The notes: generated from the sequence alone by a model not told the origin. Positions 8,535 through 16,798 are shown, counted from the stretch's first letter. The stretch is DNA of 64,000 bases from Desulfonatronum thiosulfatophilum (GCF_900104215.1 NZ_FMXO01000018.1:1-64000); one strand, 5' to 3'. Made by a program: numbers and translations.

Positions 8535-11500
8535 TTACCAAAACACCGGCAACCGGACGAGACTGCGGGCCTTGTTCTGGAAAAGGATGTAGCCCTTGTC
8601 GCATCCGTACAGGTAGAGGTCCCGGGTGATGGCCACGTCGTCTCGGCAATAGGCGATAATCTTGTCGATCTGGCCCTGCTTCCACCATTTCAGGGCATCC
8701 AGGCCATTGGCGGATTTTTGGGATTGCAGCGTGTGGCGAGCCAGGTGGTCCAGGGACAATCTGTAGCCCAGGCGGTCGTGGACCGTCTTGAGCATGTCCA
8801 GGGTGGGCAGGTCCTGGAAGTTGAAATCCAGGCAGCCGCGCAGAACCCGGTAGTCGAAGTTGAGGATGTTGAAGCCGACTACCAGGTCGACTTGCCGCAG
8901 CTTTTCCACCAGCTTCGGGATGTCCTGTTGCAGGTAGTCGATGAAGACGTCCTCGCGCGAATCATACAGCACGGCGCAGCTCACGCCCATCTGGGCGGCA
9001 TTGCCCCAGCCGCCGACCTCCTGGGCCGAACAGCAGGTCTCGATGTCCAGGACGGCGAAGTGCAGGGTTTTGCGCTTCGATATGCGGGTGGTATCTCGAG
9101 GGGTGAAATCCAAAGGTGGGGTGGGACACACTGTGCTTGCTGTTGGTTCCGGTGTGGTTTGAGCAGACTCGACAGGAAATTCGGCCTGGTTTTCTCTGCA
9201 TGTCGATGTTGTCTGTCCCTCTTCCCCTCGCTTTTCCTGCTCCTGCTTTGCCTCTCCCATTCGCATTTCCGTGGAACCAGTATTTCGGCAGCCGAAGAGG
9301 TCTCTGTGGATGCCCTGATGCTGTACTCCTGCCGAGGGTTGCAGCGGGATCGAAAGATTCGTTCGAGGAACGCGATCACGAAGAGCATCCAGCACGGCCA
9401 GGGCGGCCTGCTTGTCGATGGGCCGGTTTCCGGAGCCGCATTTGGGCGAGTGGACGCAGGCCGGGCACCCATTTTCGCAGGCGCATCCGGTCACGGCCTC
9501 CAGGGTACGCAGGAGCATGGTTTCGGCCTGGGCGTAAGCCTGGCGGGTCAGACCGATGCCGCCGGGGATGCCGTCGTAGACGAAGACCGCCGCGGATTGC
9601 AGATCCTCGTGCAGGGGCGTGGATATGCCACCCAGGTCGTTGCGGTCCGTGAGGACGAGCAGGGGCAGAATGCCGATGCAGGCGTGCTCCAGGGCGTGGA
9701 TGCCGCCCATGAAGTGCATCTGGCGGCTTTCCAGGCTTTGGCGCACGCTGTCCGGGATAATCAGCCAGATGCCTTCGGTTTCGAAGATTTGTTCCGGCAG
9801 GTCCAGCTCCACGACCTTGAGCAGGTTGTGGCCCCGCAGAGCCCGGCGTTCGTAGGCCGGATAGCGCTGGGTGATTTCCAGGCGGCCGAAATGGATGGTC
9901 GTGTTCCAGATCGACTTGCCGGAGTATGTTTCCAGGATGCGGGTGCTTTTCTCGCGGCGGATGCGGGTGAAATAATTGATCTCGGCCGGGAGCACGAAAA
10001 CCGATGCCGTTTCCAGGTCCAGGCGCTCCACCAGATAGGTTCGGCCCTGGTGCAGGTAGACGGCGCCGGGGTGGGTGTCGGTGAAGGCCCGGTACCAGTC
10101 CATGATGCCGATCTGTTCGCCGGTTTCGCCGTGGAATATGAGCAGGCTCCTGCCGCTGCCGCGCAGGCTGACGTCCCGGTGCGGAGCCTCTTCAGGACAG
10201 ATGTATTTGCGTCCGTCCGTGGTGCGCAACAGCCTGCCGCGTTGCAGAAGCGCGGTGATGCGATCCTGGACATGGCTTCCCAGAATGAACGGCTCTTCCA
10301 GGTCCAGGGGGAGGTCGGCCGCGGCGCAGACCAGGTGCTGGTCCATGATGGCCGGGTTCATGGGATTGAGCACCGCGGCCTCGGGCGGGCTGGAAAAGAA
10401 GACGTTCGGATGGCGCATGAAATACTTGTCCAGGGGATTCTCGTAACCCAGCAGGGCCACGGCGGATTCCCGGCCGCCCCGGCCCACCCGGCCCGCCCGT
10501 TGCCATGTGGCCATGATCGAACCCGGATAACCCACAAGAATGCACAAATCCAGATTCCCTATGTCGATCCCCAGTTCCAGGGCGCTGGTGCTGATGACCG
10601 CCAGGGTCCGGCCCGAAGCCAGGTCCGCCTCGATCCGGCGACGCTCCCGGGGCAGGAAACCGGCCCGGTAGACGCTGATCCTGTCCTTGAACTCCTTCAG
10701 GCGCTGGCCGGACCAGATGCCCAGGAGTTCGGTCAGCTTGCGCGATCCGGTATAGATGATCGTACGCAGGCCCTGGATCAGGGCCTGTTCCAGAAGCACC
10801 AGGGCGGTCAGGGAAGGGCCCTCGGCGGCGTCCAGAAAGACAAAATGCTTGCGGCCCCGGGGGGCGGTGCTTTCGGAGATCAGATCCGCATCCCGCCCGG
10901 TCAGCTCGCGGGTCAGCTCCAGAGGATTGTGAATGGTGGCCGAGCAGCAGACATAGGCCGGCCTGGCGCCGTAATGGGCGCAGATGCGCTCCAGCCGTCG
11001 GAAAACCCAGGCCATGTGCGACCCCATTACTCCACGGTAGACATGGACTTCGTCGATGACCACGAACCGAAGGTTGCGGAAGAAATCGCGCCAGCGATGA
11101 TGATGGGCCAGGATGCCCAGGTGGAGCATGTCCGGGTTGGTGATCAGGATTTTGGGCGGATCGCGGCGGATGCGGTCCCGGACCTGATTATCCGTGTCCC
11201 CGTCGTAGATCGCCATGGTGGGACGCTTGTCCTGGGGCAGGCCGCCGATCATCTCGCGCAGCGTGTTGTGCTGGTCCTGGGCCAGGGCCTTGAGCGGGAA
11301 AAGATACAGGGCTCTGGCCAATTGATCTTGGACCAGCGCCTCCATGACCGGCTGATTGTAGATCAGGCTCTTGCCGCTGGCCGTGGGCGTGGCCACGACC
11401 ACGTCCCTGCCCTGGCGGATTCGAGCCATGGCGTCGGCCTGATGAGCGTATTGCCGTGTAATGCCCAGGGAGGTCAGGCAGTTCGCCATTTCCTCCGGAC

Positions 11501-11633
11501 AATCTTGTTCTGGGACCGCGTATTCAGGCTGTTGCGCGGGAAGAACCCGGTGATGGACAAGGCACTGGGCCGGCAGTCGCTCGGAATGACGCAGACCTTG
11601 GATGAAAAGTTCGACGGGGGTGGCGAGGTTCAC
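8535..11633 (-). CDS. MrfA-MrfB-like fusion: DExH helicase with MZB/DUF1998 domain plus DEDD exonuclease
   Basis: A 1032-residue fusion. The N-terminal two-thirds is a superfamily 2 helicase like Bacillus YprA/MrfA. It has Walker A ATPTASGKS near residue 80, the DEVH box (VVIDEVHVYRG) near 190-200, the motif VI segment QRAGRVGRGGRES, and a four-cysteine C-terminal zinc region (CACENGCPACVHSPKC) of the MZB/DUF1998 type. A low-complexity linker follows. Residues 858-1032 form an RNase H-like 3'-5' exonuclease like YprB/MrfB, with DIE (863-865), FNILNFD and YCRDD giving a DEDDy-type set. MrfA and MrfB act together in mitomycin-damage repair in Bacillus. A repair role here is inferred. The start overlaps the stop of the upstream MBL gene by 4 bases. 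Confidence 0.87.
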   Translation of the reverse strand: MNLATPVELFIQGLRHSERLPAQCLVHHRVLPAQQPEYAVPEQDCPEEMANCLTSLGITRQYAHQADAMARIRQGRDVVVATPTASGKSLIYNQPVMEALVQDQLARALYLFPLKALAQDQHNTLREMIGGLPQDKRPTMAIYDGDTDNQVRDRIRRDPPKILITNPDMLHLGILAHHHRWRDFFRNLRFVVIDEVHVYRGVMGSHMAWVFRRLERICAHYGARPAYVCCSATIHNPLELTRELTGRDADLISESTAPRGRKHFVFLDAAEGPSLTALVLLEQALIQGLRTIIYTGSRKLTELLGIWSGQRLKEFKDRISVYRAGFLPRERRRIEADLASGRTLAVISTSALELGIDIGNLDLCILVGYPGSIMATWQRAGRVGRGGRESAVALLGYENPLDKYFMRHPNVFFSSPPEAAVLNPMNPAIMDQHLVCAAADLPLDLEEPFILGSHVQDRITALLQRGRLLRTTDGRKYICPEEAPHRDVSLRGSGRSLLIFHGETGEQIGIMDWYRAFTDTHPGAVYLHQGRTYLVERLDLETASVFVLPAEINYFTRIRREKSTRILETYSGKSIWNTTIHFGRLEITQRYPAYERRALRGHNLLKVVELDLPEQIFETEGIWLIIPDSVRQSLESRQMHFMGGIHALEHACIGILPLLVLTDRNDLGGISTPLHEDLQSAAVFVYDGIPGGIGLTRQAYAQAETMLLRTLEAVTGCACENGCPACVHSPKCGSGNRPIDKQAALAVLDALRDRVPRTNLSIPLQPSAGVQHQGIHRDLFGCRNTGSTEMRMGEAKQEQEKRGEEGQTTSTCRENQAEFPVESAQTTPEPTASTVCPTPPLDFTPRDTTRISKRKTLHFAVLDIETCCSAQEVGGWGNAAQMGVSCAVLYDSREDVFIDYLQQDIPKLVEKLRQVDLVVGFNILNFDYRVLRGCLDFNFQDLPTLDMLKTVHDRLGYRLSLDHLARHTLQSQKSANGLDALKWWKQGQIDKIIAYCRDDVAITRDLYLYGCDKGYILFQNKARSLVRLPVFW

Positions 11634-12397
11634 GGAATCGAGGCGACTCCGGCGTATCTGGGTTCGTGCAGGGGCAGGAGAATGTCGGCCAGCCCCTTGA
11701 CCCGCACCATCTGGTCGTATGCCAGGCAGGGATTGATGTTCGTGCCCGGGGGGATGACTTCCATTTCCATGGCCGTGACGGACTTGGGCGGGTGCAGATT
11801 CTCGTCAATGACGCAAAAACCGGTGATGGCCGCACGTCCGGCAGAAGTGTCGATGAGCACGGTCAATCCGCCTTCGGTATGGGCCGGCGTATGGATTACG
11901 GAGATGCCGGGAAGGATCTCACGGTCTTCGGTTACGACCTGTATTTTTCCGGCCTCCTCCACCTCTTCGATGAATTCTTCGTTGTAGCGATAGTCCAGAG
12001 GGTGCGGATCGTGAATGCGCTCCAGTTCCTTGGCATGGGCGTAGAAAACGGCGTTCACGCACTTGAAGTCGTTCTCGCAGTGGTCGTTGTGCAGATGTGT
12101 ATGGATGACGATGTCGATGTCTTCGGGTTTCAGGCCGAACTGGGCCAGCCCGTCCTCGAAGGTGTAGATCCTCCCGCCGATGGCTTTTTCGCGGTCCTCG
12201 GACTGGACCGGGCTCATTTCCCCCGTATCCACCAGAACCTTGGGCTGTGATCCGGGAGCCAGGGGTTCCAGATACCAGACATAGATCGGGATGGCGTAGG
12301 GGCTGCCGTGGGCGTGCTGGTAGGTCATCATGCCCTGATCAAAGACCTTTGAACCGACAACTATGGGATGTATGCGCCACAGGGCTTGCTCATTCAT
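11630..12397 (-). CDS. MBL-fold metallo-hydrolase, N-acyl homoserine lactonase-like
   Basis: A 255-residue cytoplasmic metallo-beta-lactamase-fold hydrolase. The dinuclear metal site is shown by HTHLHNDHCEND, with a further histidine in the HTPAHTEGG segment. Overall it resembles the AttM/AiiA-like lactonase branch, but no substrate can be assigned. The start is set at ATG 12397 (MNEQALWRI), which has a strong GGAGG about 10 bases upstream. The in-frame ATG at 12427 has none. Its 3' end overlaps the helicase-nuclease start, so it is the first gene of the four-gene operon ending in trmFO. Confidence 0.8.
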   Translation of the reverse strand: MNEQALWRIHPIVVGSKVFDQGMMTYQHAHGSPYAIPIYVWYLEPLAPGSQPKVLVDTGEMSPVQSEDREKAIGGRIYTFEDGLAQFGLKPEDIDIVIHTHLHNDHCENDFKCVNAVFYAHAKELERIHDPHPLDYRYNEEFIEEVEEAGKIQVVTEDREILPGISVIHTPAHTEGGLTVLIDTSAGRAAITGFCVIDENLHPPKSVTAMEMEVIPPGTNINPCLAYDQMVRVKGLADILLPLHEPRYAGVASIP

Positions 12398-12813
12398 ATT
12401 TGATACCTCCTGAAACGTAGGGAGCATGGTGCAGGCGTACGACTAAAAAGTTCCGCACGCGCATGAAAGTGTTTACCCTTGAATGCGGCTCCGGGCAATC
12501 CGCGCATGGAGAGCCTCAGGGCCATTTTGTTCTTTGCAAATCTCTATAATTTCAGAGTGGTAGATTGCAGTATGTTCAAAGGGAACCTCCAGAAAAGGAA
12601 CCTCCAGGGTGGGCCAGCAATCATCGTTATCGAAATCGAAATCGCTATCGAAATCGGAAAGTTACCAGAATCGGAAAGTTAGCAGAAATCGATTTCGATC
12701 ACGATTTCGTATTCGATAACGATTCAGAGCGCCCGTAGTGCGAGAACAAATCTGCCCTGGGGCATTGCAGAGCCCGGCCTTGCGGTGAAGGTTGAAAGGC
12801 TTATACTTGGGCC
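12398..12813. other. Intergenic region with hexamer-type inverted repeat
   Basis: This 416-base stretch separates the divergent MBL gene and aminopeptidase gene. It must hold both promoters, but neither is clear by eye. It contains a direct repeat of GGAACCTCCAG (12582-12592 and 12597-12607) and the long TCGAAA-type inverted repeat at 12624-12722. No coding potential was recognised; a 67-residue open frame at 12479-12682 runs into the repeat. Confidence 0.55.
12624..12722. repeat. Inverted repeat of ATCGAAATCG-type units (hairpin element)
   Basis: The left arm, 12624-12654, starts TCGTTATCGAAATCG. The right arm, 12692-12722, ends CGTATTCGATAACGA. The two arms are 31 bases each and complementary with about four mismatches, separated by a 37-base loop. 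Each arm is built from degenerate six-base units (ATCGAA, ATCGCT, ATCGAT). The loop carries a short direct repeat (TCGGAAAGTTA and variant). Similar hexamer-unit palindromes are scattered through many deltaproteobacterial genomes. It may be a small non-autonomous repeat or an RNA hairpin. Confidence 0.75.
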
Positions 12814-14076
12814 ATGCATGCCCTACATCAAAACACGAAGTCTCCCGGCTCAGAACTGCCCGGCATTGATCAGGAACTCTTCAGCACGGAGGAACTGGAG
12901 CGCTATGCGGACGTACTGATCTGGGCCGCCGAACTGTCTCGGGGTCAGTCCTTCAAGACCAGTGAGACGATTCTCATCGAATATGATCTGCTGGCTCGGA
13001 CGTTGGCCGAAACGCTCTACACCAGAATCCTGGAGCGGGGTCTGGTGCCGGTGCAGCATCAGCGGGCAACCGCAACAATGGAGCTCAGTTACTTGAGCAA
13101 TGCCAACAACAGACGCCTGCATGTCCTGGCGCCCGGGGAACTGGAGCGCAAGGGGGGCGTGAACGGATTGATCCGGATCCTTGCCCCCCAGACACTGACT
13201 CACCTGGAAACCATCGCTCCTGAACTGCTGGCCCGGCGTGAGGCCGCCAGGGCACGTCTGCGCGAGATGTTATTTTTCCGGGAAGTTGCCCATCTCATGG
13301 GCAGGACCGTGGCCGTATATCCCACCCCGGCCCTGGCTGACGCAGCGGGTCTGTCTCTGGCGGACTATGCCGCGCAGGTTCGCCGCGCATGCATGCTCGG
13401 CAGCGATGATCCGGTGCGGGACTGGAAGCGGTTCCAGCGCAAGCAGGCGGAAACACTGGCCTGGCTCAACGGGCTGGGCATCAAGCGGTTGCAGGTGCAA
13501 TCACAAAATGTGGACCTGAACCTGCAACTGGGAGCGGATCGGCAATGGGTCGGCTTGACCGGGCGCAACATCCCCAGTTTCGAGATATATACCTCACCGG
13601 ACTGTCGGCTCACTGAAGGGATCTTTCGGACGGATCAGGTGCTGTATGTCGGGGGGGTGCCCGTGGAAAATGTCCGTCTGACTTTTATGCAAGGGCGGGT
13701 GGTCCGGGTCCAGGCCCACGGCGGTGCGGAGCGGTTGCGCCGGTTCATGGCTCTGGACGATGGCGCCTGGCGGGTAGGGGAGTTTTCCCTGACCAGCAGG
13801 GACCACTCCACCATAAAGGAATACATGGCCACCACGCTCTACGATGAGAATATCGGAGGCAAGTCCGGCAACTGCCATATTGCCCTGGGAGCAAGCCATC
13901 CGGATGCCTATGCCGGTGCGCCCGCGGATTTCACGCATTTTCGGCGGCTGGAGCTGGGCTTCAACGAATCCACCCAGCACTGGGATCTGGTGAATACGGA
14001 GCCGAAGCGGGTCACGGCAACCTTGGCCGATGGGGCCAGAAAGGTGATCTACGCGGAAGGCGTGTTCACGGACTGA
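12814..14076 (+). CDS. M29-family aminopeptidase
   Basis: A 420-residue metallopeptidase of family M29 (AmpS/aminopeptidase T), cytosolic and expected to release N-terminal residues from peptides using two metal ions. Metal-ligand motifs are visible near the C terminus. They are the glutamate in RLTEGIFRTDQ, the TLYDENIGGKSGNCHIALG segment that is a family signature, and the histidine and aspartate around DFTHFRRLELGF. Length is typical. The start ATG has no strong ribosome site. The next in-frame ATG is far inside, so 12814 is kept. The gene converges on the small minus-strand gene at 14049 and overlaps it by 28 bases. Confidence 0.85.
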   Translation: MHALHQNTKSPGSELPGIDQELFSTEELERYADVLIWAAELSRGQSFKTSETILIEYDLLARTLAETLYTRILERGLVPVQHQRATATMELSYLSNANNRRLHVLAPGELERKGGVNGLIRILAPQTLTHLETIAPELLARREAARARLREMLFFREVAHLMGRTVAVYPTPALADAAGLSLADYAAQVRRACMLGSDDPVRDWKRFQRKQAETLAWLNGLGIKRLQVQSQNVDLNLQLGADRQWVGLTGRNIPSFEIYTSPDCRLTEGIFRTDQVLYVGGVPVENVRLTFMQGRVVRVQAHGGAERLRRFMALDDGAWRVGEFSLTSRDHSTIKEYMATTLYDENIGGKSGNCHIALGASHPDAYAGAPADFTHFRRLELGFNESTQHWDLVNTEPKRVTATLADGARKVIYAEGVFTD

Positions 14077-14339
14077 GCTTTTTTCAGGCGTTCCTCCCGG
14101 ATCAAGGCCAGGGCGATGTCCAGATCGTAAAGAGCCAAAGGCGAGGCTCCCTTGCCCGAGTACATGGCCGCGGCCTTTTCAATCGCCTCGTACGGCAGCC
14201 AGTCGTGCTTTTCCCACACCTGGGGCTGTTCCATGTGCCATAACCGGAATTCGACCTTTCCGGCTCGTTCCCGGACGTACATGCGCTCTTTCTTGTTTGT
14301 CGGCGTCGGATAAAAAAACAAACCACGTGCATCCTGCAT
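14049..14339 (-). CDS. Conserved hypothetical protein
   Basis: A 96-residue soluble protein beginning MQDARGLFFYPTP. I do not recognise a named domain. It has basic and aromatic residues (KVEFRLWHMEQPQVWEKHDWLPYEAI) and an alanine-rich helical C terminus. Two adjacent ATG codons (14342 and 14339) follow a GGAGG. The second has the better spacing. Its 3' end overlaps the convergent aminopeptidase gene by 28 bases. Confidence 0.65.
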   Translation of the reverse strand: MQDARGLFFYPTPTNKKERMYVRERAGKVEFRLWHMEQPQVWEKHDWLPYEAIEKAAAMYSGKGASPLALYDLDIALALIREERLKKAQSVNTPSA

Positions 14340-14401
14340 CATTATTCCTCCTTGGTGTTGCGAAAAATGCACTATCCGAAGGCCGGCTGATGGGCAAGCG
14401 G

Positions 14402-14444
14402 CCAACGTTCAAAAGCCCCTTAGGAAGGGGCTTTTGAACGTTGG
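14402..14444. terminator. Perfect 20-bp hairpin, probable bidirectional terminator
   Basis: Positions 14402-14421 and 14425-14444 are exact reverse complements around a 3-base loop. The core AAAAGCCCC / GGGGCTTTT looks like an intrinsic terminator on either strand. The hairpin extends outward with AACGTT. It lies 64 bases downstream of the minus-strand lipoprotein gene ending at 14509, so ending that transcript is the likely role. A perfect 20-bp stem is longer than usual for a terminator. Confidence 0.75.
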
Positions 14445-14508
14445 CGAGAGCCGCGGAAATATGTAACTGGACTAATTAGTTGAAGTATCCAAACACGGTT
14501 GATCAGCA

Positions 14509-15204
14509 TCAAAGAGGTGCGAGAGGAGACTGATGCTGATCAGGCAGCCTTCCCGGCCGTTCTCCGGGCATGCGTCCCGGCTGCATCCGATCCGGTCGAT
14601 CTCCAGTCAACTCGTCAGGCTGCTCTCCGGGCAACCGGCCGGGCTGCTCACCCGGCATGCGGCCCGGCTGATCATCAGGCAACTGTCCAGGGCTTTCTCC
14701 AGGCGACTGGCCCGGATGTTCTCCGGGCAACCGACCGGGACTTTCACCTGGGGTTTGTCCGGGAAGCTGGTCAGGTTGGCGCTGCGGTTGCGGAGCGGTC
14801 AGCTGGCTCAATAACGTAGCAGACTGCAGTTCATCCTTCAGACCGGACTGGGGGCCATTCTGGTGCTCAATCTCGCCGGGAGTCTGGCGGGGTTCCCGGG
14901 GAACCTGGCCTGATCGTTCGCCGGGCTGGTCTCCCGGCTGCAGTCCCGGTTCATGCCCAGGTGATTGCTGACCAGGCTGATAACCAGGCTGCTGGCCGGG
15001 TTGATGGCCAGGTTGTTCTCCTGGTGTGCCGGGCTCGATAGGTTCTCCAGGTTGTGTTTCGGGTTGGTCTCGGAGTTCGTGCACGGGCGGTCCTTCTCCG
15101 GGATCGGCTATCGGTTCTTCCTCCGGAGAGGGGCCGCATGCAGTAACCATAACCAAAGCCAGACCGAATACCATCATGGAATAGATGATTTTTTTGGGCA
15201 TCAT
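14509..15204 (-). CDS. Proline/glycine/glutamine-repeat lipoprotein
   Basis: A 231-residue secreted lipoprotein. The signal peptide ends in the lipobox VTAC, with lipidated Cys23. Almost all of the mature part is low-complexity sequence made of degenerate 4-8 residue units such as GEQPGHQPGQQPG and PGRLPGEQPG, rich in Pro, Gly, Gln and Glu. A short non-repetitive stretch (about residues 120-140) divides the repeats. No known domain was recognised. A disordered, envelope-tethered or wall-spanning role is an inference. The ATG at 15204 follows AGGAGG with ideal spacing. The next gene upstream on this strand is the exported DUF4168 protein, 19 bases away. Confidence 0.75.
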   Translation of the reverse strand: MMPKKIIYSMMVFGLALVMVTACGPSPEEEPIADPGEGPPVHELRDQPETQPGEPIEPGTPGEQPGHQPGQQPGYQPGQQSPGHEPGLQPGDQPGERSGQVPREPRQTPGEIEHQNGPQSGLKDELQSATLLSQLTAPQPQRQPDQLPGQTPGESPGRLPGEHPGQSPGESPGQLPDDQPGRMPGEQPGRLPGEQPDELTGDRPDRMQPGRMPGERPGRLPDQHQSPLAPL

Positions 15205-15223
15205 GGTTCATCCTCCTGAAGTC

Positions 15224-15628
15224 TTATTGAATTTCCTGCAATTTCGCGATGAGCCTCTCACGAAGTTCCAGATCCGTCTGCACTGCTTCCATCACTTCAT
15301 TATAGGCAGTCAAAGTCAGGTCATTGTCCTGAATAGCTTCCACCATGGCCGCACCAGCCTGTTCATGCAGACGCTGGGAAGCCTCCTGATCAGTCACTTC
15401 GGCCAAGGAATCTTGAAGCTCCACACGAATCTCGAAAATTTCCGCATACGCCGCGGCGACTTTTTCCAGTTGTTCATCGCTGAACTCCTGGCTCATTTCG
15501 GACTGCTGCGTCGTTGTTTGTGCCGGCTGGCTTTCTTGGTTGTCCTGGGCATTGACATTGAAACCAAGAGTCAAGGCGAGCAGAACGATCAGCCCGAAAC
15601 CAGACATGATGGAAATGAACTTTTGCAT
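15224..15628 (-). CDS. Exported DUF4168 protein
   Basis: A 134-residue exported protein with a signal peptide (LIVLLALTLGFNVNA, cleavage near residue 27). A Gln/Thr-rich spacer is followed by a mostly helical domain of about 85 residues (SDEQLEKVAAAYAEI to ERLIAKLQEIQ) that matches the DUF4168 pattern. The function is unknown. The helix is charged, with heptad-like spacing. ATG 15628 follows GGAGG. It probably forms a two-gene unit with the repeat lipoprotein downstream, and both products go to the envelope. Confidence 0.75.
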   Translation of the reverse strand: MQKFISIMSGFGLIVLLALTLGFNVNAQDNQESQPAQTTTQQSEMSQEFSDEQLEKVAAAYAEIFEIRVELQDSLAEVTDQEASQRLHEQAGAAMVEAIQDNDLTLTAYNEVMEAVQTDLELRERLIAKLQEIQ

Positions 15629-15851
15629 GATAATCTTCCTCCATGGAAATAGGTCAGGTGTGCTATTTCAAGTGTAGGACTCAGAGACTGAGCGTCAAGC
15701 GAGGGAATGGGGAAGTTGTCGGAAAATCCTGAGGGAGTTTCTTGATTGCGCGACTTGCCAATCTTCGGTTCGATCTTATCTGGGCATTCACAGCGCATTA
15801 TGAGAGAATGGGGAGCGATATGAAACCCAAACCACGATAGGAGCAAGTTCA

Positions 15852-16364
15852 ATGCCCACTTTTGTAAATCCCGATAAATGTGATGGCTGCAAGGGCGGCG
15901 AAAAGACCGCCTGCATGTATATATGCCCAAACGATCTGATGATTCTGGACGCGCAGGAAATGAAAGCGTTTAATCAAGAGCCGGATGCCTGCTGGGAGTG
16001 CTATTCATGTGTCAAAATTTGCCCCCAGGGCGCCATTGAAGCCCGACCCTACGCAGATTTCGCGCCCATGGGAGGTACCAGCATTCCGTTGCGCAGCGGC
16101 GACGCCATCATGTGGACCATCAAGTTCCGCAATGGAAACATTAAGCGCTTTAAGTTCCCCATCCGGACGACGGCTGAAGGCTCCATCAAACCGTATGAAG
16201 GCAAGCCGGAACCAGGTGATCTGGAAAATGAGTTGCTTTTCACCGAAAGTGAATTGAAAAAGCCTCTCGAGATCCTGGAAGGTAAAGGGAAGAAGTTCGA
16301 GTTCCAGCAGTCGGATTACACCCAGTGCTGGCTGGAGCCGACCTGTGAAGGCGGCAACAGATAA
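15852..16364 (+). CDS. aprB: Adenylylsulfate (APS) reductase beta subunit
   Basis: A 170-residue iron-sulfur subunit of dissimilatory APS reductase, which reduces adenosine 5'-phosphosulfate to sulfite and AMP in the cytoplasm. Two 4Fe-4S clusters are bound by CDGCKGGEKTACMYICP and CWECYSCVKICP. The remainder (ARPYADFAPMGG, MWTIKFRNG, KRFKFPIRTT) matches AprB throughout. Length is normal. The ATG follows ATAGGAG. The flavin subunit gene aprA, which normally follows aprB directly, is absent: the next genes are a small zinc ribbon and a NUDIX hydrolase. This may be a solitary second copy, or the operon may be split in this organism. Confidence 0.93.
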   Translation: MPTFVNPDKCDGCKGGEKTACMYICPNDLMILDAQEMKAFNQEPDACWECYSCVKICPQGAIEARPYADFAPMGGTSIPLRSGDAIMWTIKFRNGNIKRFKFPIRTTAEGSIKPYEGKPEPGDLENELLFTESELKKPLEILEGKGKKFEFQQSDYTQCWLEPTCEGGNR

Positions 16365-16503
16365 ATTCGGTTGTCGCACTGCCAAGATTATTGTACTTTG
16401 AGAAATCGAAGCAAAGACCATTAATTTCAAACGGGGTCCGGAGAACTATGGTTCTGGATCGACCTCGGATTCATCAACGAGAAGAGTGCAAGGAGAGCAA
16501 GAA

Positions 16504-16740
16504 ATGGCTGAACAACGTTGTTGTCCGCATTGCGGAGTAGCTTTGACGCCGACTATCGGTCCACCGGATTCCGGTTGGGGTGATCTGTTGGTTTGTGAAA
16601 ATAATGAATGCGTGGTTTTCAGCGGATCCAAGACGGACATCCGCTACAAACCCAGTGATTCGCCCCTGGGATGCCGCTATGCAGAGGATGTGGATGGCGG
16701 TTACAAGTCCTTCAACATGCTGGCTTTCCGCGGCATGTAG
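16504..16740 (+). CDS. Small zinc-ribbon-like protein
   Basis: A 78-residue soluble protein with two cysteine pairs (CCPHCG near residue 7 and CENNEC near residue 32), consistent with a zinc ribbon. The rest (YAEDVDGGYKSFNMLAFRGM) is not recognised. The ATG at 16504 follows AAGGAG. An upstream in-frame start at 16486 lacks one. It lies 139 bases after aprB and is followed by its own terminator. Confidence 0.65.
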   Translation: MAEQRCCPHCGVALTPTIGPPDSGWGDLLVCENNECVVFSGSKTDIRYKPSDSPLGCRYAEDVDGGYKSFNMLAFRGM

Positions 16741-16761
16741 TTCGAACTGATCATGCGCTGG

Positions 16762-16798
16762 AACTCCCCGGGAACATTGTTCTTGGGGAGTTTTTTTT
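16762..16798 (+). terminator. Intrinsic terminator after the zinc-ribbon gene
   Basis: AACTCCCC (16762-16769) pairs with GGGGAGTT (16785-16792). The inner GGGAAC/GTTCTT extends the stem, and a run of eight T ends at 16798. It lies 21 bases after the zinc-ribbon stop codon and just before the NUDIX start, so it separates the two transcription units. Confidence 0.85.

Noticed and set aside
8532-11987. A 1151-codon open frame on the plus strand
   Set aside because: It lies antisense to the helicase-nuclease fusion and overlaps the MBL gene. Its translation is low in hydrophobic order with no motifs, as expected from a shadow frame in G+C-rich DNA.
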